Of a DNA stretch of 64,000 nucleotides, positions 43,923-51,975 are shown piece after piece. Source of the DNA: Segatella hominis (GTDB lineage Bacteria > Bacteroidota > Bacteroidia > Bacteroidales > Bacteroidaceae); assembly GCF_019249725.2 (NCBI RefSeq), contig NZ_CP137559.1:1097501-1161500 (forward strand), read 5' to 3'. Made by a program: the position numbers and the translations under genes. The notes under the pieces were generated by a model, which saw only the letters and a list, made by a program, of their open reading frames with translations, was not told the DNA's origin and did no database searches. Positions within the stretch are counted from its first letter, which is position 1; each line of letters begins with the position of its first letter.

Positions 43923-44165
43923 GTTAGTTTATGACATATGAAGTTTTTGGTCAGAGATATGTTTCCGATGAGGTAAGCTTGCGTTATCCAACCGAATTGC
44001 TAATATTATCGGTCATATCAAAGATTCTGAAAATATTATTTGTTTTTCTAACCATTTCGTTGTCATTTTCTTAGTTATAAAACTAAGAGAATGTTCTCAA
44101 AGCCGCAGCCTATAGGATTTAATGGATTTTTGCTTGCAAAACGATAAAATGTGCCAACGGGTTTT

Positions 44166-44217
44166 AATACTTTTAACGCAAAATATTTGCTTAAAAGTAT
44201 TATTATTCGTACCTTTG
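44166..44217 (+). promoter_or_regulatory. hicAB promoter with palindromic operator
   Basis: Promoter: TTTG (44186-44189), 20 nt, TACCTTTG (44210-44217). Operator: AATACTTTTAA (44166-44176) and TTAAAAGTATT (44191-44201) form a perfect 11-bp inverted repeat, and between them GCAAA-ATA-TTTGC adds an inner one, so the -33 box sits inside a 36-bp near-palindrome. HicB, which has an HTH, is the likely repressor. Confidence 0.85.
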
Positions 44218-44243
44218 CCTGCGTAATCAAAACATTCAATGAT

Positions 44244-44438
44244 ATGAAAAAGTACAAAGTCAAAGATGTTTTGCAGATGTTGAAGAAAGATGGTTGGTAT
44301 TTGGCGAGAACCAAGGGTGACCATAGACAATTCAAGCATCCTTCCAAGCCTGGAACCGTAACGATTAGAGGTAAGGAAAATGAAGTGCTGAATCAATTTC
44401 TTCTTAATAGCATCTGGCACCAGGCAGGTTGGAAGTAA
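44244..44438 (+). CDS. hicA: HicA family toxin (mRNA interferase)
   Basis: A 64-aa dsRBD-like protein: VKDVLQMLKKDGWYLARTKGDHRQFKHP then GTVTIRGKENEVLNQFLLNSIWHQAGWK. His27 in GDHRQF is the catalytic residue of HicA ribonucleases. The ATG at 44244 sits 27 nt after the -7 box; an upstream frame start at 44151 would include the operator and is rejected. Toxin gene precedes antitoxin gene, as is usual for hicAB. Confidence 0.92.
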   Translation: MKKYKVKDVLQMLKKDGWYLARTKGDHRQFKHPSKPGTVTIRGKENEVLNQFLLNSIWHQAGWK

Positions 44439-44499
44439 AACTTCCACAGCCTTGGTGCATTCGCTTTTTGAATTAATAATGATTTTAAAGTAGCACATT

Positions 44500-44919
44500 A
44501 TGGAAAAGATTATTGTTAATGTTGCGTGGTGTGACAAGAATTTTGGCGGTTCTCTTGGTAGTAATGTACCAGGTGCGGTAGTTTTTACAGCACCAACCTT
44601 TGAAGCTTTGCAAAAGGAGGCAAAGGATAGTTTAGAGTTTCATGTTGAAGGTCTTGTGGAAAATGGAGAAGATGTTCCGGAATGGCTGAAGAATGGCGAT
44701 TATGAGTTTGTGTATAACTATCAGGATGCAACTACTCTTTTGAAGGCATATTCTCCATACGTTTCTCTAGCGGCAATTAGTCGTGCTTCTGGAATAAACC
44801 AAAGTCTTTTATCACACTATGTGAATGGATTGAAGAAACCACGTGAGCAGCAGCGTAAACGTATTGTTGATGGTCTTCATAAAATAGGATCAGATTTACT
44901 ATCGGTTATGTGTGTATGA
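44500..44919 (+). CDS. hicB: HicB family antitoxin with HTH
   Basis: A 139-aa protein. Residues 1-~75 form the partial RNase H-like HicB fold (VPGAVVFTAPTFEALQKEAKDSLEFHVEGL), residues ~85-135 an XRE-type HTH (VSLAAISRASGINQSLLSHYVNGLKKP). It neutralises HicA and should bind the palindrome upstream of the operon. It is separated from hicA by 61 nt. Confidence 0.92.
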   Translation: MEKIIVNVAWCDKNFGGSLGSNVPGAVVFTAPTFEALQKEAKDSLEFHVEGLVENGEDVPEWLKNGDYEFVYNYQDATTLLKAYSPYVSLAAISRASGINQSLLSHYVNGLKKPREQQRKRIVDGLHKIGSDLLSVMCV

Positions 44920-44925
44920 ATTTTG

Positions 44926-44965
44926 CAAAACGGATGCTTGAAGAATGTGGTCAAGATCCGTTTTG
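44926..44965 (+). terminator. hicAB terminator
   Basis: CAAAACGGAT (44926-44935) pairs with ATCCGTTTTG (44956-44965), extended inward by CTTG/CAAG past one bulged G. The T-tail is weak (TTTTGTCATTTGG). Confidence 0.7.
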
Positions 44966-45078
44966 TCATTTGGTACTTCCAGCTCCCCATTTCATACATT
45001 TATCCCCCAACTTTCTATGCTGTTTCGGATAAATTCACTATCTTTGTCCCCCTGAAAACAACTAAAAGATAAAATATA

Positions 45079-45861
45079 ATGAAGAAAGGATTAAAATATA
45101 CTTTGGTTTCCTTAGGCAGCCTGGTCGTTTTGGCTGGTGTTGGTCTGGGAATCATGTATGTGGTGTCGCCATATAATGTGAAGCGATGGTTAGGCATCGC
45201 TTCATCTTATTCAGATGTGTTCGTTGATAGATTGAAAGGGCAACCTTATACTCGTGGCGGATATGACGGCATTGATGTATCGAAACACAATGGAGTTATC
45301 AAGTGGAAGGAAATAGCGAAGAATAAGCGAATCAAGTTCGTTTATATCAGAGCTACACATGGTAAAGGATATGTGGATCGACATTATCGCCGAAATATCA
45401 GACTGGCTCGTAAATATGGATTGAAGGTGGGATCTTATCATCTGATGTCTGCCGGCTCTTCAGTAACTGCTCAGTTCCGGGATTTCCAAAAGATGGTGAA
45501 GAAGGGCGAGCAGGACTTGATTCCTGTATTGGATGTGGAGGAGAAAGGCATCCAGGGAAGATGGAAGGGACGACAGCTGCAGGATAGCATACAGGTGTTT
45601 GCTGATTTAGTGAAAAAACACTATGGCAAGTATCCTATCATCTATAGCAACGAGAGCTTCTATAATAAGGAGATGGGGGCGAAGTTCAATCGCTATTATC
45701 TCTTCATCGCCAATTATAACTCCCGACAACCCCCTATTGACGGCAGAGGAAAGTGCAATATCTGGCAGTATTCCGAAACCGGACATTTGCATGGTATTGG
45801 AGAAAGGATAGATTTAAGCAGATTCATGAATGGTACAACCATCAAGGATTTGATGCTATAG
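45079..45861 (+). CDS. Membrane-anchored GH25 muramidase
   Basis: A 260-aa protein with an N-terminal membrane segment (~9-30) and a GH25 lysozyme domain (~60-258). Catalytic region: YDGIDVSKHNG (Asp66), VLDVEEKG (Asp152, Glu154), IIYSNESFYN and IWQYSETG. GH25 enzymes cut the beta-1,4 link of peptidoglycan. A -7 box TATCTTTG lies at 45039-45046. A second GH25 gene with MORN repeats is at 61501-63156. Confidence 0.92.
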   Translation: MKKGLKYTLVSLGSLVVLAGVGLGIMYVVSPYNVKRWLGIASSYSDVFVDRLKGQPYTRGGYDGIDVSKHNGVIKWKEIAKNKRIKFVYIRATHGKGYVDRHYRRNIRLARKYGLKVGSYHLMSAGSSVTAQFRDFQKMVKKGEQDLIPVLDVEEKGIQGRWKGRQLQDSIQVFADLVKKHYGKYPIIYSNESFYNKEMGAKFNRYYLFIANYNSRQPPIDGRGKCNIWQYSETGHLHGIGERIDLSRFMNGTTIKDLML

Positions 45862-45978
45862 GCATTGATGATTTCATACACATAAGCGAGTATTTGCTAC
45901 AATCCAACAAAGTTTTGTGCAGTTTTTTTCCTCCTTTGAATCTTTCATGCAAAATAACTACAGTATGTAAATACTAAC

Positions 45979-46080
45979 TAGGAATAAGATAGAAGATTGA
46001 CAAGTAGAATTAGGAATAGAGAAAATAATTGTCAACTTACAATAGGAATAAGGAACTATGTAGTCAACTAAATATAGGAA
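45979..46080. repeat. Degenerate tandem repeat with exact 32-bp period
   Basis: TAGGAATA starts at 45979, 46011 and 46043 and TAGGAA at 46075, each 32 nt apart. Within the units a second segment, TTGTCAACTTA-like, recurs at the same offset. Too diverged for CRISPR; it is iteron-like or a decayed minisatellite. Confidence 0.7.
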
Positions 46081-46101
46081 ACTACAGATATAAGGGAGAG
46101 C

Positions 46102-46233
46102 ATTCTCGTCAAAAACCGCGTTCCTACCATGCCCATCAAGCGATCCCTCGGGGAACACGTGATGGGGAGCTGGTGAACAAGAGACGGGCAACGAGGGATC
46201 ACGAGGCGGGCAACGAGTGCCCAAACCGAGAAT
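46102..46233. other. GC-rich structured block of unknown origin
   Basis: Within AT-rich intergenic DNA, 132 nt of higher GC contain nested inverted repeats: ATTCTCG (46102-46108)/CGAGAAT (46227-46233), GATCCCTCG (46142-46150)/CGAGGGATC (46192-46200), CCCATCA (46132-46138)/TGATGGG (46160-46166), hairpin GGGCA-ACGAG-TGCCC (46208-46222), plus a direct repeat CGGGCAACGAG at 46185 and 46207. It might be a structured RNA or the remnant of a mobile element. No convincing protein frame was recognised. Confidence 0.45.
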
Positions 46234-46273
46234 CACAATTTGGGCAATATAAAAAAAAGTTGAAATATATAAA

Positions 46274-48201
46274 ATCGAGTAGGAGGAAAACGAAGTAGTT
46301 TTTCTCCTACTTTTCGTTTTCCGACCTCTCACACCACCGTACGTGCGGTTCCGCATACGGCGGTTCCTATTTTTGGGTGCCATTCGATGTATGAACCCAT
46401 CAGTGTAGCATAGCCTGCCATGCTCAACTTTTCGTTGGTTATCGCATGACATAGTATATAACTGCCAGCTATGCGCCAATAACCCAAACGACTATTGCCC
46501 CACATGTAAGCTTGGTATTTGTCTATACCGCACTTTACCAAGTTGGCAACTCTCGTTTTCACCCTCTTCCACGACTTCCATATACACATACGTAGCCGTC
46601 GCCTTAGCCACTCATCCATGTCTATGAGAAAACGTTTCATGTTGGCAAGGTGATAGTAACCTACCCAACCCTTTATGTACTCTTCAAGTTTTTGCTTCCT
46701 CTTGGCATATCCCCAACCATTGCTTCGGGAAGTCAACTCCTTGAGTTTGGCTTTCATCTTGGCTTTGGCTTTTGGATGCACAGTGAGTTGGCATTTGCCT
46801 TTCATTACATAAAAGGAGTAGCCAAGGTATTTCACACCTTGCACATAGGACACAAATGTCTTATCCCTGTTCACCTTTAGATGAAGTTTTCCTTCGATGA
46901 ATCGGGTTATGGATTCCTTCACGCGCTTGGCTGCACGCTTGGACTTACAAAATATCATCGAGTCATCGGCGTAGCGAACAAAAGGGAGACCTCGACGTGT
47001 GAGTTCCTTGTCCAACTCGTTGAGCATGATATTACTCAAAAGCGGACTTAACGGTCCTCCTTGTGGAGTGCCTTCCTCACTTGTCTCGAACATTCCTTTG
47101 TTCATCACACCACTGCGGAGATATTTGTGGATAAGGCTTATTACCCTGCCATCCTTTATCGTGCGGCTGAGGATTTCTATGAGTTTGCTGTGGCTCACCG
47201 TGTCGAAGAAACGCTCCAAGTCGAGGTCAACCACATAGATGTAGCCTTCATCGACCATTTTCTGCGCACTTCTCAGGGCATCATGGCAACCTCTTCTCGG
47301 ACGAAAGCCGTAGCTTCTTGGAGAGAATTGGCGCTCATAGATGGGGGTTAGGGTCTGATTGATGGCTTGTTGAACCAGACGGTCTATGACCGTGGGGATG
47401 CCCAACAGGCGCATCTTGCCATTGTCTTTGGGTATCTCTACCCTTTTAACTGGGTTCGGACGGTATGAACCGTCAAGCAAGGAACGGATTAGGACATCCT
47501 TATTAGCCAAGAGCCAAGGGAGCATTTGCTCACATGACATCTTGTCGATACCGCTACAGCCCTTGTTACGCTGCACTGCCTTGTAGGCTTTGAGCAAGTT
47601 ATCGGGACTGATGATGCGCTCCAATAGGTGTTCCTTATCGAATGGTACTTCCACGATGTTGTCTTCACATATCCACATGAAGGTCTGCGCTCCCACATAT
47701 CCTTCGGATTCCGTCCTATCTTTCTGTGGGCAGCCCTTGACTTCTGCCAATGTTTTCTGCATTCTTTCCTTCATAAGGTACGTTTCAATTACTATCGTTT
47801 AATTTATAGGTTCTGCCCTTCATGGAGTGTTATCGAGAACTCCACTACTATGGCATCTGCTGACTTCTCACGGCAAGCTTTACTCCATGACTTTCGTAAA
47901 AGCAACTAATCGCCATGTCCGTGAGACCTCCTCGGATAAGGGCTTATTCTTTCCATCTTATACCCACTTCATTTACACCAACCATTCCGAATAGCTATAG
48001 GACTTTGATTTGTTTGGCAATCTCATCCATGGTCAAATGCCTTGTATGAAGTTTCTGTGCGTTAGGTCAGATGTTTGCCGCAAGCTTCTTTCAGATTCCA
48101 CCTCGCAATGGACACCCTTGCTATTGGCTATACGATTCCCGCTATTGGGGCTCGTTAGGGACTTGCACCCATTAGAATAAGCTCATGCCGAGCATACCAA
48201 C
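46274..48201 (-). mobile_element. Group II intron
   Basis: A ~1.93-kb retroelement on the minus strand. Domain V is visible just after the maturase gene (GAACCGCCGTATGCGGAACC on the minus strand, near 46365-46346), followed by a domain VI stem (GTAGGAG/CTCCTAC) and the 3' end ACTCGAT at 46280-46274. The 5' part has the usual GGGTGCAAGTCCCTAACGAG (48174-48155) and GTGGAATCTGAAAGAAG segments. The 5' end is put at 48201 because a terminator stem ends at 48202 and its U-tract reappears right after the intron's 3' end. The 5' boundary is accurate to a few nucleotides only; it does not start with a clear GUGYG. Confidence 0.85.
46329..47774 (-). CDS. ltrA: Group II intron reverse transcriptase/maturase
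   Basis: A 481-aa intron-encoded protein. Reverse transcriptase motifs: IPTVIDRLVQQAI (~126-138), SYGFRPRRGCHDAL (154-167), VVDLDLERFFDTV, EEGTPQGGPLSPLLSNIML (233-251) and the active site VRYADD (266-271). The maturase X domain (GIIM, ~350-430) follows with GYAKRKQKLEEYIKGWVGYY. There is no C-terminal HNH endonuclease, which fits group IIC introns. It supports splicing and reverse splicing of the intron that encloses it. All key residues are present, so it is probably functional. Confidence 0.96.
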   Translation of the reverse strand: MKERMQKTLAEVKGCPQKDRTESEGYVGAQTFMWICEDNIVEVPFDKEHLLERIISPDNLLKAYKAVQRNKGCSGIDKMSCEQMLPWLLANKDVLIRSLLDGSYRPNPVKRVEIPKDNGKMRLLGIPTVIDRLVQQAINQTLTPIYERQFSPRSYGFRPRRGCHDALRSAQKMVDEGYIYVVDLDLERFFDTVSHSKLIEILSRTIKDGRVISLIHKYLRSGVMNKGMFETSEEGTPQGGPLSPLLSNIMLNELDKELTRRGLPFVRYADDSMIFCKSKRAAKRVKESITRFIEGKLHLKVNRDKTFVSYVQGVKYLGYSFYVMKGKCQLTVHPKAKAKMKAKLKELTSRSNGWGYAKRKQKLEEYIKGWVGYYHLANMKRFLIDMDEWLRRRLRMCIWKSWKRVKTRVANLVKCGIDKYQAYMWGNSRLGYWRIAGSYILCHAITNEKLSMAGYATLMGSYIEWHPKIGTAVCGTARTVV

Positions 48202-48240
48202 AAGGGTGAGTCAAGAGTCAAAGACTTTTGATTCACCCTT
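48202..48240 (-). terminator. Terminator stem of the CobW-like gene, split from its U-tract by the intron
   Basis: AAGGGTGA (48202-48209) pairs with TCACCCTT (48233-48240), continued by TCAA/TTGA and AGTC/GACT. On the minus strand the stem is followed at once by the intron; after the intron the sequence TTTATATATTTC resumes (46273 downward). Confidence 0.85.
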
Positions 48241-48275
48241 TATCTTTATTATAAAATGATTTCCAACAGACTAAT

Positions 48276-49556
48276 CTAATCCCACAGACACTTGTCCAAT
48301 TCTGCACAAATAGCAGCTTTCTGTAAATGCTGACCAATAAAGACAATCTTAATCATACGGTCGCCAACCTCAGGATCCCATTCCTTTCGAAGTTGTTCTT
48401 CTCGCTGAAGAAGTTCTTCCAACTGATCCTTAGGCATTGTAGCCAACCATTGTCCAGCCTGCTTAACAGTTTTCTGCTTACCAGCTTGTTCAAAGACATA
48501 ACACATATCTTTTTCGTCAGCAAAATAGCAGATACCTTTGGCTCTTACAACATCACGAGGCCATTTTCTGGCGACAAACTCATCAAACAAACCCAAGTCG
48601 AATGGCTTACGGCTGTAATAAACAAATGTTCCAATGCCATACTCTTCAGCTTCACCTTCCTCATGGTCGTGATCATGATGGTGGTGATGCTCGTGACCAT
48701 GGTGATGTTCATGCTCGTCTTCATGATGATGGTGATGATGCTCATGCTCGTCGTGATCTTCTTCATCATGATGTTCATGATCATCTTCATCATGATGATG
48801 TTCATCTTCTTCCTTCCCATTACGCTCAGCTTCGATTTCCTGTATCCAACCAGCAGAAGTAGCAACAGTATTCCAATCAAACTTTTTAGTATTGACGATT
48901 TTATCCAAATCTACATCACCATAATTGCATTCAAAGATTTCTGCCTTAGGTTGAATAGCACGAATGATCTGTTTCAGTTTCTCCAGTTCCTTTGGTTCAA
49001 CCTCAGCAGCCTTATTCAAAAGGATGATATTACAGAACTCGATTTGCTGAATAACCAATGAAGCCAAATCCTCTTCATCGATATTATCCTTCATCAGATC
49101 ATCGCCATTAGCAAATTCATCTTTCATACGGAGAGCATCCACTACCGTAACGATACTATCAAGACGGAGCACACCATTCTTGATATATTCTGGACCTAAA
49201 GAAGGAATAGAACAAATGGTCTGGGCAATAGGAGCAGGTTCGCAGATTCCACTGGCCTCGATTACGATATAGTCGAATTTCTTCATATCAGTAATCTCTT
49301 TCAGCTGCTCAACCAAGTCCATTTTCAAAGTACAGCAGATACAACCATTCTGAAGTGCAACAAGAGAATCATCTTTCTGACCTACAACACCACCTTTTTC
49401 AATCAAGGCTGCATCAATATTTACTTCGCCAATATCATTTACAATAACAGCGAATTTAATACCCTTTTTATTTCCCAATATTCTATTGAGTAATGTGGTT
49501 TTACCGCTGCCAAGATAACCTGTCAGCAATAATACTGGTAATTCCTTTGTTTTCAT
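48276..49556 (-). CDS. CobW/ZNG1-type GTPase, zinc chaperone with His-rich loop
   Basis: A 426-aa G3E-family GTPase. Walker A GYLGSGKTTLL (13-23), the metal-site motif CICC (C72, C74, C75), Walker B-like VIEASGICEP, NKAAEV guanine motif, and a CobW C-terminal domain (GIGTFVYYSRKPFDLGLFDEFV). Between ~235 and ~300 lies a dense His/Asp/Glu stretch (for example HEHHHHHHEDEHEHHHGHE) that likely binds and stores zinc. Proteins of this kind hand zinc to client enzymes during limitation. The start at 49556 (MKTKELPVLL) is preferred to 49640. No Zur box was identified in the gap. Confidence 0.92.
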   Translation of the reverse strand: MKTKELPVLLLTGYLGSGKTTLLNRILGNKKGIKFAVIVNDIGEVNIDAALIEKGGVVGQKDDSLVALQNGCICCTLKMDLVEQLKEITDMKKFDYIVIEASGICEPAPIAQTICSIPSLGPEYIKNGVLRLDSIVTVVDALRMKDEFANGDDLMKDNIDEEDLASLVIQQIEFCNIILLNKAAEVEPKELEKLKQIIRAIQPKAEIFECNYGDVDLDKIVNTKKFDWNTVATSAGWIQEIEAERNGKEEDEHHHDEDDHEHHDEEDHDEHEHHHHHHEDEHEHHHGHEHHHHHDHDHEEGEAEEYGIGTFVYYSRKPFDLGLFDEFVARKWPRDVVRAKGICYFADEKDMCYVFEQAGKQKTVKQAGQWLATMPKDQLEELLQREEQLRKEWDPEVGDRMIKIVFIGQHLQKAAICAELDKCLWD

Positions 49557-49615
49557 TCTTATATAATTTAAATTTCTTGTCATATAAACAACAAATAGTG
49601 TGCCACTAAATATAA

Positions 49616-49660
49616 AAAACCGGAGACCTTGGCTTTTCATGCCAAAAAGTCTCCGGTTTT
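49616..49660 (-). terminator. Terminator of the DsbD-like gene
   Basis: AAAACCGGAGAC (49616-49627) pairs with GTCTCCGGTTTT (49649-49660), with TTGGC/GCCAA pairing inside. It lies 35 nt past the stop of the dsbD-like gene. Confidence 0.9.
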
Positions 49661-49694
49661 AACTTAAATTTATTTTAGAAAATTTTGATTACTC

Positions 49695-51770
49695 TTATTT
49701 TCTGAAATTTTCAAGACCTCTGTTCAAGAAATCCAAATATGCAGGAACATCTTCCTTATAGCTGAAAGAAGCGGTAAGAGGATTACCCTCATCATCTACT
49801 GCCACATAGAAAGGCTGCGCATTGGCACCAAACTTACTTGCCTGCAAGTAACTCCATTTATCTCCAACAGTTCTTAAAGTCCTCTTCTCTCCGTTGAAAG
49901 TAACTTCCATCGGTTCTGGAAGAGGAGTCTTATCATCCACATAAAGAGAAATCAGAACATAATCCTTGGACAACTTATCTGCCACAGAAGGATCTGTCCA
50001 AACAGCAGCCTCCATCTTACGGCAGTTAACACAACCAAATCCGGTAAAGTCGATCAAAACAGGTTTTCCAGACGCCTTAGCAGCAGCCATACCTAATTCA
50101 TAATCCTTATATGCAGGCTCAACAGTCTTTGTATTGAGATTGAAATCCTGTGTGTTGACAGGTGGAGCAAAAGCACTTACAGCCTTACATGGAGCACCCC
50201 AGAGACCAGGAATCATATAGATGGCAAATGCAAGAGAGCAAAGACCGAGCATGATGCAAGGAACAGGCATTGGCTTATTGATATCGCCACCGATAGCATC
50301 TACCTGGAACTTTAGTTTACCGATAAGATACAATCCTAATGCTGCAAAAATAACAATCCACAAGCACAAGAACACCTCACGGTCAAGAATATGCCAACCA
50401 TAAGCGAGATCGGCTACAGAGAGGAACTTCAAAGAGAATGCCAACTCTACAAAACCAAGCACAACCTTGATAGTCTCCATCCAAGAACCTGACTTTGGAG
50501 CAGACTTCAACCATGATGGGAACAATGCAAACAAGGTAAATGGCAAAGCAAGAGCAATGGCAAAACCGAACATACCGATGGTTGGAGCCAACCAATCACC
50601 TGATGTTACAGTCTGAACCAAAAGCAAACCGATAATAGGAGCAGTACAAGAGAATGATACCAATACAAGCGTAAATGCCATCAGGAAGATAGAAATCAGA
50701 CCTGTAGTATTGGAAGCCTTGTTGTCAACAGCATTTCCCCAACGGTCTGGCAACTTAATTTCAAACCAACCGAAGAAAGAGAAAGCAAAGACTGCCAGCA
50801 TCAGGAACAATATAATATTGAACGCAGCACTTGTTGACAACTCATTGAGTTTACTTGGACCAAAGATGGCAGTAATAATCAAGCCAAGAGCGAGATAAAT
50901 GACAACAATAGACAAACCATAAGTAACCGCATCACGAATACCTTTCTTCTTGTCATTCTTTGCTCTTTTCAGGAAGAAACTTACCGTCATAGGAATAATA
51001 GGCCAGATACAAGGCATAACAAGTGCCAGCAATCCACCTACTAACCCCATGATGAAAATATAGAAAAGTGAATGATTTGCGATATCATTATTACCTCCAA
51101 AAGCCTGAAGTTCTTTCACTACCGGTTTCCAGAGTTCCTTAGCATCCATAGTCTGGAGGGTAGAGGAAAGAGCAGCAGAATCCAAAGCCTGGGTGCTATC
51201 TACAGCATTTGCATTCAACTTAGCCAGAGAATCAGCCTTTGCCTTAGCCAGCGCAGCTGGATCTAATTGATCCTCTTTCTGTGCCTTTTCCTCCTTGGCA
51301 GCTTTGCTATCTACAGCAGGAGACTTACCACTTCCCTTGAAGGTTGCTTCACTTGGAGGCATACAGTTCTGATCGTTGCATGCGCCATATTCTACATATA
51401 CGTCAATATGGTAATCAGGCTTTGTGAATTTGATTTTCTGAACGAAAGTAACGCTTCCCTCAAAGTAGCGCAATTTCATACCAAAAAGATTATCAAACTT
51501 GGAAATTTCATGGCCTCGTGGCTGCAACTTTCCTACAGCTTCAGCACCATCCATCTTATTGACATTGAAGGATGCTGAAATAGGTCCATCACCACCTAAG
51601 CCTGTTGAATAAACGTGCCAACCTGGTTGAATCTTACCAGTAAAAACAATCTCTGCCTCAGGCGTACCATTTGTTTTCAATGAACTGGTAAATTTTACCG
51701 GATTCATCATCTGAGCTTGCGCAAACAGTACTACCATGAGTAACTGAAGAATTACTAATACTTTTTTCAT
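49695..51770 (-). CDS. DsbD-like thiol:disulfide interchange protein
   Basis: A 691-aa protein: signal peptide (1-~19), N-terminal DsbD alpha-like domain (~20-160, GKIQPGWHVYSTG, YGACNDQNCMPPS), a helical K/A-rich linker (~165-200), eight membrane segments (~230-530, CIWPIIPMTVSFFLKRA, FSCTAPIIGLLLVQ) and a C-terminal thioredoxin domain with CVNC (C580, C583; DFTGFGCVNCRKMEAAVW). It carries reducing power from cytoplasmic thioredoxin across the membrane to periplasmic partners. Single gene with terminator. Confidence 0.94.
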   Translation of the reverse strand: MKKVLVILQLLMVVLFAQAQMMNPVKFTSSLKTNGTPEAEIVFTGKIQPGWHVYSTGLGGDGPISASFNVNKMDGAEAVGKLQPRGHEISKFDNLFGMKLRYFEGSVTFVQKIKFTKPDYHIDVYVEYGACNDQNCMPPSEATFKGSGKSPAVDSKAAKEEKAQKEDQLDPAALAKAKADSLAKLNANAVDSTQALDSAALSSTLQTMDAKELWKPVVKELQAFGGNNDIANHSLFYIFIMGLVGGLLALVMPCIWPIIPMTVSFFLKRAKNDKKKGIRDAVTYGLSIVVIYLALGLIITAIFGPSKLNELSTSAAFNIILFLMLAVFAFSFFGWFEIKLPDRWGNAVDNKASNTTGLISIFLMAFTLVLVSFSCTAPIIGLLLVQTVTSGDWLAPTIGMFGFAIALALPFTLFALFPSWLKSAPKSGSWMETIKVVLGFVELAFSLKFLSVADLAYGWHILDREVFLCLWIVIFAALGLYLIGKLKFQVDAIGGDINKPMPVPCIMLGLCSLAFAIYMIPGLWGAPCKAVSAFAPPVNTQDFNLNTKTVEPAYKDYELGMAAAKASGKPVLIDFTGFGCVNCRKMEAAVWTDPSVADKLSKDYVLISLYVDDKTPLPEPMEVTFNGEKRTLRTVGDKWSYLQASKFGANAQPFYVAVDDEGNPLTASFSYKEDVPAYLDFLNRGLENFRK

Positions 51771-51799
51771 ATTTTTCTGTCTGTTTATTATTTACACTG

Positions 51800-51807
51800 C
51801 AAAGATA
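51800..51807 (-). promoter_or_regulatory. -7 box of the DsbD-like gene
   Basis: TATCTTTG on the minus strand, 30 nt before the start codon. The remainder of the 205-nt gap (51771-51975) shows no other feature except AT-rich sequence. Confidence 0.6.
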
Positions 51808-51975
51808 GACAAAATAGTTAATATTCTTGCATAAAATATAACATAATATGCAATATCTAACATTATTTTTAAAATTGAGTTTAACTTAATACGTATCCAC
51901 AGGAAGAAAAGGGTACTCTGACAAGCAAGTTTTAAGAGAAATTAAACATTTACTTGTCAGAGATTATCAATTACA

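Noticed and set aside
43931..44074. 47-codon frame after the DUF262 gene
   Set aside because: No Shine-Dalgarno or promoter, hydrophobic run-off at the end, and no recognisable product.
45979..46233. CRISPR-like array
   Set aside because: The conserved part of each 32-bp unit is only ~8 bp, units are degenerate, and no cas gene is present.
46029..46479. Protein frames on both strands over the GC-rich block
   Set aside because: Frames run into the intron's 3' end and have no recognisable motif; open length is explained by high GC.
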